From Drosophila persimilis (lineage: Eukaryota > Arthropoda > Insecta > Diptera > Drosophilidae), in contig NW_020825294.1 in assembly GCF_003286085.1 (NCBI RefSeq), positions 2,604,001 through 2,668,000 on the forward strand: a stretch of 64,000 nucleotides of DNA, written 5' to 3'. Positions within the stretch are counted from its first letter, which is position 1; each line of letters starts with the position of its first letter. Below are positions 1-11,863 of the stretch, piece after piece. A program made the translations under genes and the position numbers. Under the pieces are notes generated by a model that did not search any database, had not been told where the DNA came from, and saw nothing but the letters and a program-made list of their open reading frames with translations.

Positions 1-3000
1 TTTGTACAATTAGATTATTGACTGGCCTTAGACCTGTGCTCTGTAATTGAGTCCTGCTGTTTGTCTGGTTGTTGGCCAAGATATTGCATTAACTGAATTT
101 AGGCAGCTTTCAATGCATACAAATATATTTGATTGGATGCCCTTTTTGTTCATGAACAACATCTGTTGGGAAATGTGGTTCGGAAAAAACTGAAATTGCT
201 TTTCAAGCTGCGATTTAATTTTGATTTAATGTCTGCGTTTGTTCGTTGCATCAAACACACAAATTTTGTTTGCGGCCACTTAGTGGCCCAAACTTTTACG
301 TAATGGAAATTGTAGAAACATTTGGTTTTTGCAGCTTTTTTCCTTTGGTTTTGCGTTTTGTCTGGGTTGTTTAACATTTTGTTGTACTTTTATTTTATTG
401 AAATTAATTAAAATTACTCGTGTGCATGTGGGGTTTTTGCGCGGCTTGTGAGTGCGGATAAACTAATTACGTTTTCATTTAAAAATAATTATAAGCTTTA
501 AGTTTTATAAAAAAGCCTTTTCTCGGTTGTTTAATCGGCTTTACTTGGCCGTTAAAAAATAGAGGGCTATTATTGGGGGTGTTCTACTGTTGGTTCAGTG
601 AATTCCAACCTCCGAAGAAGAGTAAAAGCCTTAAACATTTACCTTTTTGGCTTTTATTTATCTGTAAAGTTCCTAGAATTTTGTTCTGTCTGTTTTTGAT
701 TTAGGTATATATGTTTTAGATGTGTAAATATTTTCCCCAAGCACTCAAAATCATCATCGGATGCCTGGTGCAATGGGCAGGCCAATTCCCCAACGACTTT
801 CACGCCCTCCCAGCCAGTCTCTCTGCTCAGCAAACACATTCGCCAAATACACCAAAATCTGCACAACATCGGATACATTTATCAATAAATATTGAAATAC
901 TTATGCAGCTCGGCAAATATTTCATGAACCTGCTGGTCCTCTCGCCTCGCCTCTCCCTGGTGTAGAGCCAAATGCAGCATATTTTTCATTTCAACACGAG
1001 CAAAATTGCATTTTTAAATATATCGAAGCGAAGAGAGCAGGAGAGAGGCAAAAGGAAACCATTTGGAGTAATAAATAAAAAGAAATAATAAATATGCTGC
1101 ACCAAAAACTAACAAATGCACAGAGCGAAGCAAACAGACAAAACAACGGGTAGAAAATATTTGAAAAAGCTTTTTAGTGTTATTGATAGTTCAGCTTCGC
1201 TCTCCTCAATGCATTTGCCATGGCACGGGGGGACAGGACCAACTGGAACAGCATTTTGTGTCATTCGTTGCTGTTTCGCTTTCCGTTTTCCGTTTTGCAT
1301 TTTGTATTTGTTTTGTTTCAGGGTTTTGCCTCTTTTTTTTTTGTTTTGTGTCTTGAATCTGTTGCAGATCCGCTGCTGCTGGGAAGAAGCGCTTCCGGTT
1401 ATTTAAATTCTAACAAATACAAATTGCTGGGCGTTTGCTGCTCAGTTAGGACACACTACACTCAACAGTTGTTTGACACCATTGCCATTGTTGGCCATGG
1501 GTTTTCACATGCTTTTTCACATCCCCCTATCTCGGTCTCCGAAATATTTTGCATATCTGGGTCATATTTCGAATGTTGGTAGAAGAGAACAAGACTGCGA
1601 CGAAGCTTTGCGGATGTCCTTCCAAAGGTGCTCAAAGAATTAAGTCTCTACTAGGGACATATATAATTGTAGCTGATATAATATAGCGAGCATCTTGCGG
1701 TATTATTCAGAAAAACAGTGGAAAAAGCTTTAAAAACAAATCATAAATCCAAACGTGGCTTGTTTTGCAGGATATCCTCTTAACGGCTTTACCCTTTCAG
1801 ACATTGTTCCGACCAAGTCCAACCAAGCATTTTCCTGACCATTGTCCAGAGTGGTGGATGCACTTTAGGTACTAGTACTGGTATATCGGAGCATCCCAGC
1901 GATCTCTCTTCGATGAGTGCATGGTTTCGTGAATGCTGTTCGATGCTAGCGAATATTTTATCGCTCGGTTTACCGTGCTCTTCATGGTATTGTGTATTTA
2001 TTTGTGTGATTTTGGTTTTGTATTTGCTCTTTGTTGGTGCATTGTTTTGTCCACATTGTGTGCAGTACGCCATTGTTTTTCTCAACAGCGCGTGGCATGT
2101 TGTTTGTGGACAGCTGCCACAGGAATTGTACATTCATTGGATGGCAATATGATGACATTCTCCGTTTTGTGTGGACACGCCAATACGCTTAGAGCTCGTC
2201 ACAATATACATAGAGTTCTGTTAAAGGTTTGTCAAAGTACATATTCAATTATTCATAGTCATTTTTCACTATTGGCAGGAATAATTCAACAATAATATTT
2301 TTTGCTGTTTTTCTAGAAATTTTTGCAAACATTTGAAAAGACTTTATGGACTGTATCTCAGTTTGGCTACAACCCAAAGACTCCTGTAGTTCGTGAGGAG
2401 CCTTTGACCCACATGGTAAACTTGGTGACTGAGCAGCTAGCCTCATGTGCTCACTTCCTCCCACTTGGGCACATTATTGTATCTACTCAGTCAGTCAAGT
2501 GTTGTCGTTGCCACAGATTTTCATAATGTAAGCCCACGCACAAGAGCAGCGAAAAGAAACAACATATGTACGTATGCCACAACAAGTGGCAAGAAGTTGC
2601 GGCGCAAAAGCAGTGCGCGTTGCATACTTTAAGGCGCTTAAATGCTTACGCTGAGAGTCGCTGGCAGGGCCATAAATAAACTGGCATATGCGCCGTGAAG
2701 TATGCAACGGAAGCTCTAATGCAGTTAGATGATGACGACACTGCGCTGGGGTGGCCCAGTGCACTGCAGTGGCACGGTGGCACGGTGGAGTGCTGCTTGA
2801 GTGTGTAACTTGCAGCGTTCTTCGCGTGTGGCAAGATAAATCTCAACAAGTTTTTATGCGTTTCTTCCCGCTCTTCGCATTTTTCTCCACCCATATATTA
2901 TTTTTTTCTGTATTCTTTTTGGCATAACAAAAGTTGACTACATAAGCCGTGCGGTGCAAGCCAGAGGAGAAGACTTGGTACGAAAAAGAAACCTCGAGGA

Positions 3001-4291
3001 AATGCGCCAAGCAGTATGCAGCATCTTATGTATTTTCTCTTTTGATGGCTCCCAGACACTTACTTTCTTTGATTAGAATCTGGCTGCTCTTTTCGCTTTT
3101 TATTCAGTTTTGTCTGTCGCTCTCGTTGCCGTTCTTAGGTCGGGCTCATTAAAGTCGGTGGCAAAGACATTAAGCATACGCCGTGGTGACCTATTTTAAA
3201 ACGTGTTTTTCGCTTCCCCTTTGCTTTGTTTGGCGACATTTTCGCTACTATCGCTGACTGGCCCGACTGCCCGACCGCCTGCCTGCCTGTCTGCCTGGTC
3301 CTTTACCCCATTTACCCTGTTTGTTGCTCTGTATGCGCTTTGGGCCCTTTTATTTTGCCTTTCGGCCATGCTTTGCCTTTTTACGTGACGAGACGTGCGG
3401 GGCTGCCTGTTGTTTACGGGTATGTTCGAAAATGAATGCCACATTCCTCTCTTTGCCTCTCACTGGAAGTTTCCAATGAAAAAGAGAAAGACGCAATGGT
3501 TATTTACTCTTAACATCTGGAACAAAGGGCTGGAAATAATATTGCTCACCTTTGACACGTGGTGACGAATCTTGAAATAGCTTAAAAATGTAGCCGTCAC
3601 TGTGATTTCAAAGAAATTTAACAACTTTAATTCATTTTATAATCCTGAAATAATATAAACTCAACTTTAAAAGCCTTTTATTCAAATTTGTAAAACTTCA
3701 AGATAAAAAAAACATTGTCCGGCCGTCATCTGAAGAGCACTTAAAGGATTAAAGCCAACACATTATTGGCACTCGAAAGTGTGCAATTGTTTTTTGAAAA
3801 ATATTTTGGAAAGTACGGCGTGATTTCCATCAAAAAAATGGTAAAACAGTTGGCTTCAACAGCAGCTGTCTGTACGAGCAGGACTCCAACCATGTGCACT
3901 TTCCTATAAAAAAGTCATGGGACAGGAGGCAGCGCTATAGGCCATGGGTCTATTTGGTATATGCTTATGGGCATGCTTGGCTCACGAGATAATTGCCAAA
4001 AGTTGTAAAAAAAACTTTTGTGTTCTCGTTTTTTTCCAAAATTTTTTCTGTTCTGTTGCTGGCCAAACATTTTTCAGCTAGTCAAAAAGTTGGACCGTTG
4101 GGTCAAGCTGTGTCGTGATCCCCATCCCCATCCAAAAGGGAGCAGGGCGGGCGGAAATAGAAGTTAGCTAAACATTTTATTTTATCTAATTGAGTGTGTT
4201 TAAAGTTTAAAGTGTGCCAAAGTTTGTTGTGCTTTCCGAACTGCTTTTGATCGCTTCCAGAACCTACTCCAAATCTGGCCACAAACTGTTG

Positions 4292-4311
4292 CACACACAC
4301 ACACACACACA
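4292..4311. repeat. (CA)n microsatellite
   Basis: An uninterrupted CA dinucleotide run of about 10 units. Confidence 0.9.
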
Positions 4312-5691
4312 AACGCAGTTACAGGCGAATCCACTTACTCCTTATAATGATTATCTTTCCAATGCCAGTTCTCACAGCTGCTGTCTGGCTGTGTGGCAGC
4401 TGTGGCACTTGCTGATGCTGTCGGTATTTCGGCTTACCCAACATTTTGATTGAGTTGGTCAAGTTTTTAATTTATTTTTCTCTTTGCGCGTTCGAGGCGG
4501 GAAATGAAAGCGACGCATGCAAATTCCAGCCACCTCGGTCAGGTCAATAACAACAAAAAACCAGCCCTGCAATGGTGACGGCCAAATAATAAAGTAACGC
4601 AAATGCCAATTTCCCGTCATATCGTCAATTTCGCATGCACACGTCGTATACGCAATATCCACTCCCCGTCCAGCTGGATTCGCTGTGTGTCCGCGGTGTG
4701 CAAATATAAAAATGGGCATTCCAAATTTATTGTGTTGTTTGCCACACTCGATAGACGAAGGCCAAAAAAGGCAACACTCCACATGGGTCGATCAGCACTC
4801 GTGGCTATCGAAATATAAAAATTCATTCAGGCCGGAGAATATTGAATGGTCGAGTGCGCAATTTGTGGAAGTGGTGGAAATTTTATGAAATTACCAAATG
4901 TTATGCAGAGTCCGTGGCATAAACAAACTATTTGAAACTATCAACAATTCGTTGTATTTCTTTTCAATTAGGACTCTCTTTAAGATCAATGATTATCATT
5001 CATATGTATGCTCGTGTATTTTTGTATATAAATTTCTTGTTTACTTTCACTATGGCTTTTCGCTTCAAACTTTCGGAATATGGAAGTCTTTAATATGTGT
5101 TAAAAATATGTGAAAACCCGCTTTAAGTGGTGGAACTTATTTTATGTAAATTTGTAATTTAAATTCGTTGATTGACATGTGAGAATAAATGAAAGAAAAA
5201 ATCCATCGCTGAATACCATATCCGCTTGATTATTGTTGTTGAAGTGTCCTGATGATTATGCTGCGGTTGCTAAAGTTAATTTAACAAATTGAACTGTCAA
5301 TTGACGTGCTGATACTTGCACGCGTTTGAGGTGAAATTCGTAAAAACTTTTGAAGGCACTCCATGCTGGGGCGATCATGTAAGCACACTCTTAGCTAGCT
5401 TAGCAAGTTTGGGGCCACAGCCTGACATTGATAACAATTAAACAAGTTTTGCATATGGTTTTAAGCTGAACTGTAATTAAAGCTTCCTGGCAAGTGGATA
5501 GCAAAAAGTAACAACAAAAACAAGCCAAAAACAGGAATGGGAACAGGAACAACAACAACAACCCGAACTGCAAGTGGTGGAAACTTTGCTGGGGAACTCA
5601 TAACTTTTACTTTGAGATGGAGCCAAAGTGCAACAACAATAACCCCCAAAGAGTAAAACTTTTCTCCATTGAAATTCCCTCGAACCCGCAC

Positions 5692-5732
5692 TCCACCCAC
5701 ACCCACACTCACACCCACTCACACACCCACTC
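5692..5732. repeat. CCACAC/CTCACA-type simple repeat
   Basis: Imperfect short repeats of CCACAC and ACTCACA make a 40-base C/A-rich tract. The long open frames on the opposite strand here arise from this composition. Confidence 0.8.
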
Positions 5733-8229
5733 TCTTTCCGTACTCTTTCTCCGAACTTATCTCTCTGGCGCTATATGCGTGTGGTGTTAATAATAAACCA
5801 AACCAAAAAAACCAAAACTTTTAACGAAAAGCAAATAAATTGCTTTTGCTTTTCGCATGCTGTTGTTGGTGTTGCAGCTGCAGCTGCAGCTGCGATTCTT
5901 ATGCCAAAGTGTTAAGCGTGTTGGTTTTTGGTCTGGCATATGCATGTGCGTGCCGGATGCTTTGGGGAGTGTGGCAGTGGGGGTGACTGTACCGAGTTTT
6001 AAGAGCGCCAACAGCAAAAGTTTATGCTCTAATTTCCGAAAAGGAAAAATTAGCAAACTATTTGCACCATCGCCATATCATAAACATGGCTGGCGAAAGA
6101 AATTGCAGCAGGACGTTGCCAGGGCTCATGTGTGTGTGGGTGTGTCTGTGTGTGTGTGTACAGTTGGTCACAAAAGTCACATAAATTTGGAATGACAGCA
6201 GCAGTTTTACAGTTTTTCGAGGTCGTGTGGCAATAAACTTTTAGTCCTTCTTTTTTCCGGCTCCACAGCGACAGTTCCTCAAAGCGACGCACGATGACGG
6301 ACAAGCCAGAGGACGTACAGGGAGTAAGAGAGGGAGAAAGAGGGAGATCGAGATACGGACTCGTAAAATATGTTTATGTCTGTGTTGAGTCAGTCCTGTG
6401 CTGCTGCTCCTCTCATAGGCCTACCGAGCAGTAGCAGCAGCACTCAAAATTAGTTTGCTGGTCTATGCTATGAAACTATGCCATGGGGATTATTTTAGTT
6501 AAATTGCACGACTGCGATTTGGGCTTGGTGGGGGTGTATGTCTGCTTGTGTGTGTGTTGGAATGTGGAAATGGATGGTGAATCCTTCACAGTGAAAATTA
6601 GATTTAAATGTTGCCTGAACCCAAACTTTTCCTAAAGCAGCTAGGAGAACCAGCAAATTGATATTTTAAGTACTTAAGCTTGTACACCCAGAAAAGTGTT
6701 TCTCTGTTTTAATTTTGATGCCCTTAAATTTTGCAAATATGACATTAATACGAAAATATATGACCTAGATATATTTTATTATTCAAAATACAAGTATTTC
6801 ATATTTAAATTAAATTAATTAATATTTTCCACAAATTTAATATAATAGTATATTGCTTTTAAAGTGTTTAATATTTGGATTAAATATGGGCTGTATTAAA
6901 AAGACCTAGTGCCCACTTGCATTTATCTGTGAGTGGGATAACAGGGAGCAAATGGATCTGTTAGAATAATATCTTCATTTATTTTATCGTCGATGAAAAT
7001 TAAATCTATTGCGCCCACGCATGCAAATCGGATAAACCAATCGTGAAACCGCGACACAAATCAAACCGGTAGAGGTGGCCGGGCTGGATGCACCATAAAT
7101 GATTGCCACAAACAAAATATGTTTAAAATAAATAAAACAAAGTGCCAAAGCCGGGCACCGCACAACATGCGAAATGGTGGCTCTGCCACTCGGCCAGTAT
7201 ACGTACGAGTGAAATGCCAAATAAATTGTAATTAAATTGACAGACGACAGGGGAAAAAACGATTTCATTACCAATCTCCATCTCCAGTCACTCCTCTGAA
7301 CCGGGCATACATTGCATTTTGTTGTATAAAACGATTTATTCGTTAATTATGGCAAACGAGCAGAATGGAAATAGTCCAGTCAACGCACTCGTCCAGCCAA
7401 CTGACAGCAAAAATCAATGGCAAAGCGACCAGCGAATTGTGGCCGATTTAGCCTGGTTTAAACTTCGCTTTTAGGCGGCAGCGGCAGTGGCAGCGGCAAC
7501 AACAAAAGAACAAAACGAACAACAAAATCCATGGACTGTGGCCACGGTTTGGTTGTGGGCTTTGATCTGATTCTGACCCGAATAAAATATAAATGCCGCA
7601 TTTCTTCGTTTTCCTTTGGGGTTTCGCCCGTAAATGTTCCCGAGAAATGGGTGCTTTGAAGTGCTTTAGGATGTTGGACTTCTAATTAACGAATAATTTA
7701 TTATTTTTTTGAATTGAATATTGAATACAAAACATATTCCTATTATCACAAGGAAATCGTATGAAAATTACTAGTATAATTTTTAGTTCAAGTATCAAAG
7801 AAGTAATGAGAAAAATAAATCAAATATTAGACAAGCTTTTGACCAAAAATTGAAGAGTCACTTGTAGCATCATGGGATGGGCTCTAGTACAAGTGCCGGC
7901 CTAATTAATGCGAATAAAGCCACTTTCCTCCTCCTTCTACGTCTTTTAACCCATTACCATTGGTTTAAAGAAGATTTTGTGAACAGGGAACGACAACAGC
8001 TCGCAGTACAACATAATTAGGCTTCTGGCAGTAAATTTTATGCCCAAACGAAATCGTCGCCACTTACACAGCCCTTAGCCTCCCCCCCCCACCAGGGAGG
8101 CACCCAACCATCGGGCGCCCACCCGCCATTCCACACCACTCCAAAAGCCGCCCATTTGCGTGCGTCGCTAATTAGTGTAAAATGTTTCCTGTTATTTACC
8201 TTTTTCGGTTTTGTAAGCAACAAAACAAA

Positions 8230-8330
8230 CTGGAACAAGTAAGAACGTTTCACTCACGTACACTGTGGCTATTCCGACTAAGGGATACCCGCTACTCGGA
8301 AACTATCGGCAAAAACTCCTACAATGAGAA
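8230..8330. mobile_element. DINE-1/INE-1-like fragment
   Basis: The block contains GGAACAAGTAAGAACG and, about 55 bases on, GATACCCGCTACTCGG. These resemble the terminal sequences that recur in DINE-1 (INE-1) Helitron-like elements of Drosophila. Only a fragment is present and no coding capacity is expected. Recognition is from memory of the family, not from an alignment. Confidence 0.4.
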
Positions 8331-8668
8331 GTATGAAAGAGCTTCGAGGAGGCTTTCATTTATATTTGGGGCAGCTGGTAGACCTTGATCTGCTTGGGCA
8401 TCCTCAGAGTAGGCACAGAATTTGTGGCAGTGGCGTTCCACAGGCATTCAGGCATTCTGTACCAACGCGGTCGGAAATGGTCAAAGGCAGTGGCACAGGA
8501 CTGGGACCGGGCACAGCGACAGAGCAGATTGTAAATGAGCAACTGACGCTGGGGCGACGCATTTGTTGTAGTGGATACGATACGTTGTATCACAAAACCG
8601 TTTCGGTGTCGATTTTTATTTGAGCCAAGTTACGTGACCTGTGTGGCCAATAATGAGGGAGCGACGCG

Positions 8669-8699
8669 CCCAGCACCCAGCACCCAGCACCCAGCACGC
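8669..8699. repeat. (CCAGCAC)n minisatellite
   Basis: Four tandem copies of the 7-base unit CCAGCAC; the last one is diverged. Confidence 0.85.
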
Positions 8700-9901
8700 A
8701 GAACGCTATTTGCTCAACAGTTTGTGCGCAAACGAAGACAAAATCAGCGCTAATTAACTCGCTTTGGAGCATAAACGCGCGCGCCCAGGACTCCATTCAT
8801 TTGCGTTCAGATCATTCAGTCAGTTTTTCCGCGCTTAGCATGCAGAGCATCAGCCCAAGTGAACTGAACTCGACCCAACTCGTTGCCGCGTAAATTGCGT
8901 TTTAAAATAAATTATAATGATTATTATGTTGCAAACAACAGATGTCAGCCGCCCGACTGTTGCGCCCTTTCTCTCCGGCATGCCCAAAGTGGGTTGAAGC
9001 TGGAAAACATCTACTCCTTCGCTCCTTCGCCGCCACTCGTTAACGTTGGCAGGAGCCGGCAGCAGCAGTCGTTGTGCCCGTTTGCCACTTGGGTCTTATG
9101 GTGCAAGCATAAAAAATTTAACTGAACAACATTAACGCAAGCATTTTATGGCGTTGATCTTAATATTATTAAATCAGCGACGAGTTTATTAAGCGCTAAA
9201 CAGATGAGAACGACAATTGCTTTGGATCACTGGGGAGGGTAAAATAAGTTCGAGTTGGACTGCTGGATTGCTAAGCATGCACTCATAAATTGTAGCCCAT
9301 AAACTCTCAGCTACATCAGATTCATTCTGCGGTTAGTACAAAGACGGAGAAACATTTTTAATCATTAATCATGTTGCAAGGATGGAACAAGAGATTCGCT
9401 GACCCTGACCAGTATTCGGTTTTGTAGCATTAGTAGGAGTCTATTGAAAATAGTGCATGGTCTGTATTAAAGATTAGACGCTCTGCCACATTTATCTAAG
9501 TTTTTTTGCGATATCTAACTAGTGATAATGTACGATTATTCAGTACATATGTAGATTGGGATAAATAATGCTACGATGGTAAGTCTTACTCTGCAAATCG
9601 AACGATTCGCAATAACGTCTAATATTTATTATAGGAATGTTTTATTATAAACAATAGGCTTGTTCGCAATCTGACTTTTTACATATATGTAGATGATGAT
9701 CTAAGATCAAATACGTATACGTATAAGATTATAAATACACTTGAGGGCAAGCCCCCTGACAAGCCCCTACTATAGATGCAAGTAAAATGTCAGAACCACA
9801 ACGACCGAAAACCTTTTTATAGAATAGAGAGATATAATTTGAATTGTTTGTTATCTCGAAAAAAACATAGAAAGTGTAGTAATCGTATATTTCACATTTT
9901 G

Positions 9902-10188
9902 ATTTATAAGAAAACTTGAGAGAACATCAGAGAACTAGGGGATCAAGTGAATTTCCTTAAACAAAAGCTGACGGACATTTCGGAGGCACCCAGTTATCTC
10001 CAATTTAGCAAATCCACTTATATGCATAGCAACCTTATTGCACGGAACAGACCCATTCCTTGTGCCTTGTAATTCCAGTGTTTCCGGATCTGGTTGGACT
10101 GTCATCCAGAGACGAGTCAACGGCAACGAACTTTAATTGCCAGTGGACCGACTAAAACTGGGGTTCGGAGTCCTGCGGAAGATTAAGA
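9902..10188 (+). pseudogene. Fibrinogen-related gene copy, decayed (psi-FReD-1)
   Basis: This block aligns base for base with parts of the intact FReD gene at 11864-13171. It begins with the TATA region (ATTTATAAGAAAACTTGAG here, ATTTATAAGAAGACTTGAG in the live gene). It then jumps directly into the middle of the second coding exon, at the end of the coiled coil, and runs through the start of the fibrinogen domain (TTCCAGTGTTTCCGGATCTGG). Exon 1, the first intron and most of the coiled coil are missing. Within the fibrinogen part the frame is lost and stops occur soon after the VIQRRVNGNE homologue. It ends where the inverted copy psi-FReD-2 begins. Close nucleotide identity to the live gene implies a fairly recent duplication. 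It is non-functional as a protein gene. Confidence 0.85.
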
Positions 10189-10815
10189 TTAAACAGACCT
10201 TAAATTCGAATCAAATTTCTACGTTTTCGGCCCAATCATTATTTGAGCAAAAGTAAGCGAGATCGTGTAGACATTCTAGTATCAAGAATCCCATCGAATG
10301 CCGTCAAATGATGCACTTTCATAATGTTCCATTGAGAGAACTGTAACTGGTCTCTGTTGACTGGTTGACTGGTTGACTGGTCTCTGGATGACAGTCTAGC
10401 CAGATCCGGAAACACTGGAATTGCAGGGCACAAGGAATGGCTCTGTTCCGGGCAACCTTATGCTATGGATATCAGTGGAGTTGACGACGGGTAACTGCTG
10501 GCTTCATATTTTCCACTCAGGAGCTCTGCCACTGATTTTCGATGTTTTACTAAGTCCTCTTTGATAGCCAGCTGGTCTTGGCTATGCTTTAATTGAATTG
10601 AATTCTTCTTGGAGAAAAATTCATCAGGAATGTTTTTGCATGTTTCTAATCCGTTTGTACTGTCCGTAAATCCTTTATTATCTTTCAAGTTGGTGATCAG
10701 CAGTCGCAGATCAATAGTCCTAGATGCTAACTTTCTGCGACAAATGTATTTCTGGATATCCAATGGAGAGGGAGGATTCTCCTTTCAGAAAAATCCAAAA
10801 GCCGGAGCTTTTCAT
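10189..10815 (-). pseudogene. Fibrinogen-related gene copy, inverted and internally deleted (psi-FReD-2)
   Basis: Read on the minus strand, an ATG at 10815 opens a short hydrophobic start (MKSSGFWIFL). A roughly 100-codon open stretch resembling a coiled coil follows (10763-10458, with LKDNKGFTD and SIQLKHSQDQL), and then the conserved PFLVPCNSSVSGSG region near 10440-10390 in shifted frames. In that region TAG replaces the Trp codon of the GWTVIQR motif. Most of the fibrinogen domain is missing, and a GACTGGTT triplication lies at the junction (10350-10386). The last-exon homologue (GGCATTCGATGGGATTCTTG) and matching 3' UTR follow, down to about 10190. A TATA-like TTTATATTTATATG and an initiator-like CCAGTCAGTTT lie upstream, at about 10890-10850. 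The coiled-coil part is diverged from the live gene, so this was a paralogue rather than a simple copy. Confidence 0.8.
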
Positions 10816-11224
10816 GTTTCACTTGACTCTCGCACAGTCGATGCAAAACCAAACTGACTGGAATGGATCCAATAGCCACATATAAATATAAATTATTTCT
10901 TTATTTGTCACACTTAATCACAATTAAAAATGTACATGTGTACATACTCGTACATATATTTTATTCCTGATAGCAAATTCATGATAAGAAACGTCTCTAC
11001 TGCTGTGGTATGATCTCAAGCTATCAACTCAGTGAGTAATATTTTTTTGTATTCGTTGCATCAAATTTATATTTATTATTTAATTTGCATCTTTGATTGG
11101 CGATTTAATGATTTAGAATTAGAGTTAAACGTACTGTATTAATTCCTTATAATAATGTCGGAGGGGCAAACGGCATTTTCACATTTCGAATTTTATGCAC
11201 CGCAACAAAGTGCCATTTAGAAAC

Positions 11225-11520
11225 AATGTTATAAAGCTTCTAGGAATCGTAGCGCCGTGTACTTGTACTTTTATTTCATGAAGATATTTTATTTTCTCGC
11301 CCATTTCAGTAGGCTTCCTTTTTGCTGCATATCTGGTTGCTCCATTAATATTTCCAAGTCGAAGCTACAATTCGTGAGGTTTTTTTCCAATCCCAGGAAG
11401 AAGTTTTTTCGGAGCTTTACGATATCAATATTTTACGAAACCAATCCAGCTACGAGTACATCAAAACAGACAGATCAAGAACGCCCCGAACTTAAGTCTA
11501 GTGAATATATAAAACAATAA
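11225..11520 (+). pseudogene. Possible decayed reading frame of unknown family
   Basis: One frame here reads as an interrupted membrane-protein-like stretch: hydrophobic SVGFLFAAYLVAPLIF, then a stop, then GFFPIPGRSFFGALRYQYFT. A second frame gives an acidic stretch (EEVFSELYDINILRNQ), and a third is open for 80 codons from an ATG at 11278. No single frame is convincing and I do not recognise the family. It may be chance, or the wreck of a gene caught in the rearranged FReD locus. Confidence 0.2.
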
Positions 11521-11782
11521 ATATAAAGAGGTTCGCTGAACTTACATATAGATCGACAATACATAATACCTCGTGTAGGGGCTATTATTATATTCTGTTT
11601 TATTATCAACAATTGAACAGGATCTGAAAATGTACATAAATATGACATTCGAAATGCCTATGTATAATATACATATATATTATATTATAATTTTTAATAG
11701 GATTTGTTATCTCGGAAACAAAAGGCAAGTCAGATGCAAGCATGATCTATGTCACTGAATGATAATCAGCTTATAAGCTGAT

Positions 11783-11820
11783 TTATAAGAAGACTTGAGT
11801 CTTTCATCTTGCATTCAGTG
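11783..11820 (+). promoter_or_regulatory. Core promoter of the FReD gene (TATA + initiator)
   Basis: TTATAAG at 11783-11789 is followed by ATTCAGTG, whose A (11817) is 33 bases from the start of the TATA box. That is the usual spacing of a Drosophila TATA/initiator promoter. The implied 5' UTR is about 47 bases, up to the ATG at 11864. The TATA region is also preserved at the front of psi-FReD-1. Confidence 0.7.
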
Positions 11821-11863
11821 AGATTTAAGTCTCTCAACGGGAATATTAATTTAATTCGAAGTC

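Larger units (their letters stand above)
1..8229. other. Gene-free stretch, no supported gene
   Basis: I see no reading frame here with convincing protein character, splice structure or promoter. Open frames are short, overlap on both strands and mostly fall in low-complexity sequence. The stretch is AT-rich, with runs of A and T, simple repeats and short polypyrimidine tracts, as in Drosophila intergenic or long-intron DNA. Exons of a long gene shorter than about 150 bases could be missed. Confidence 0.5.

Noticed and set aside
1789-2133. 114-codon minus-strand frame with CTQCGQNN
   Set aside because: Looks slightly zinc-ribbon-like but has only two paired cysteines, and long plus-strand frames overlap it.
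7349-7474. 41-codon frame MANEQNGNSP... downstream of GTATAAAACG
   Set aside because: The composition looks protein-like, but the TATA is only about 25 bases before the ATG, so a transcript from it would start at or after the AUG. No other support.
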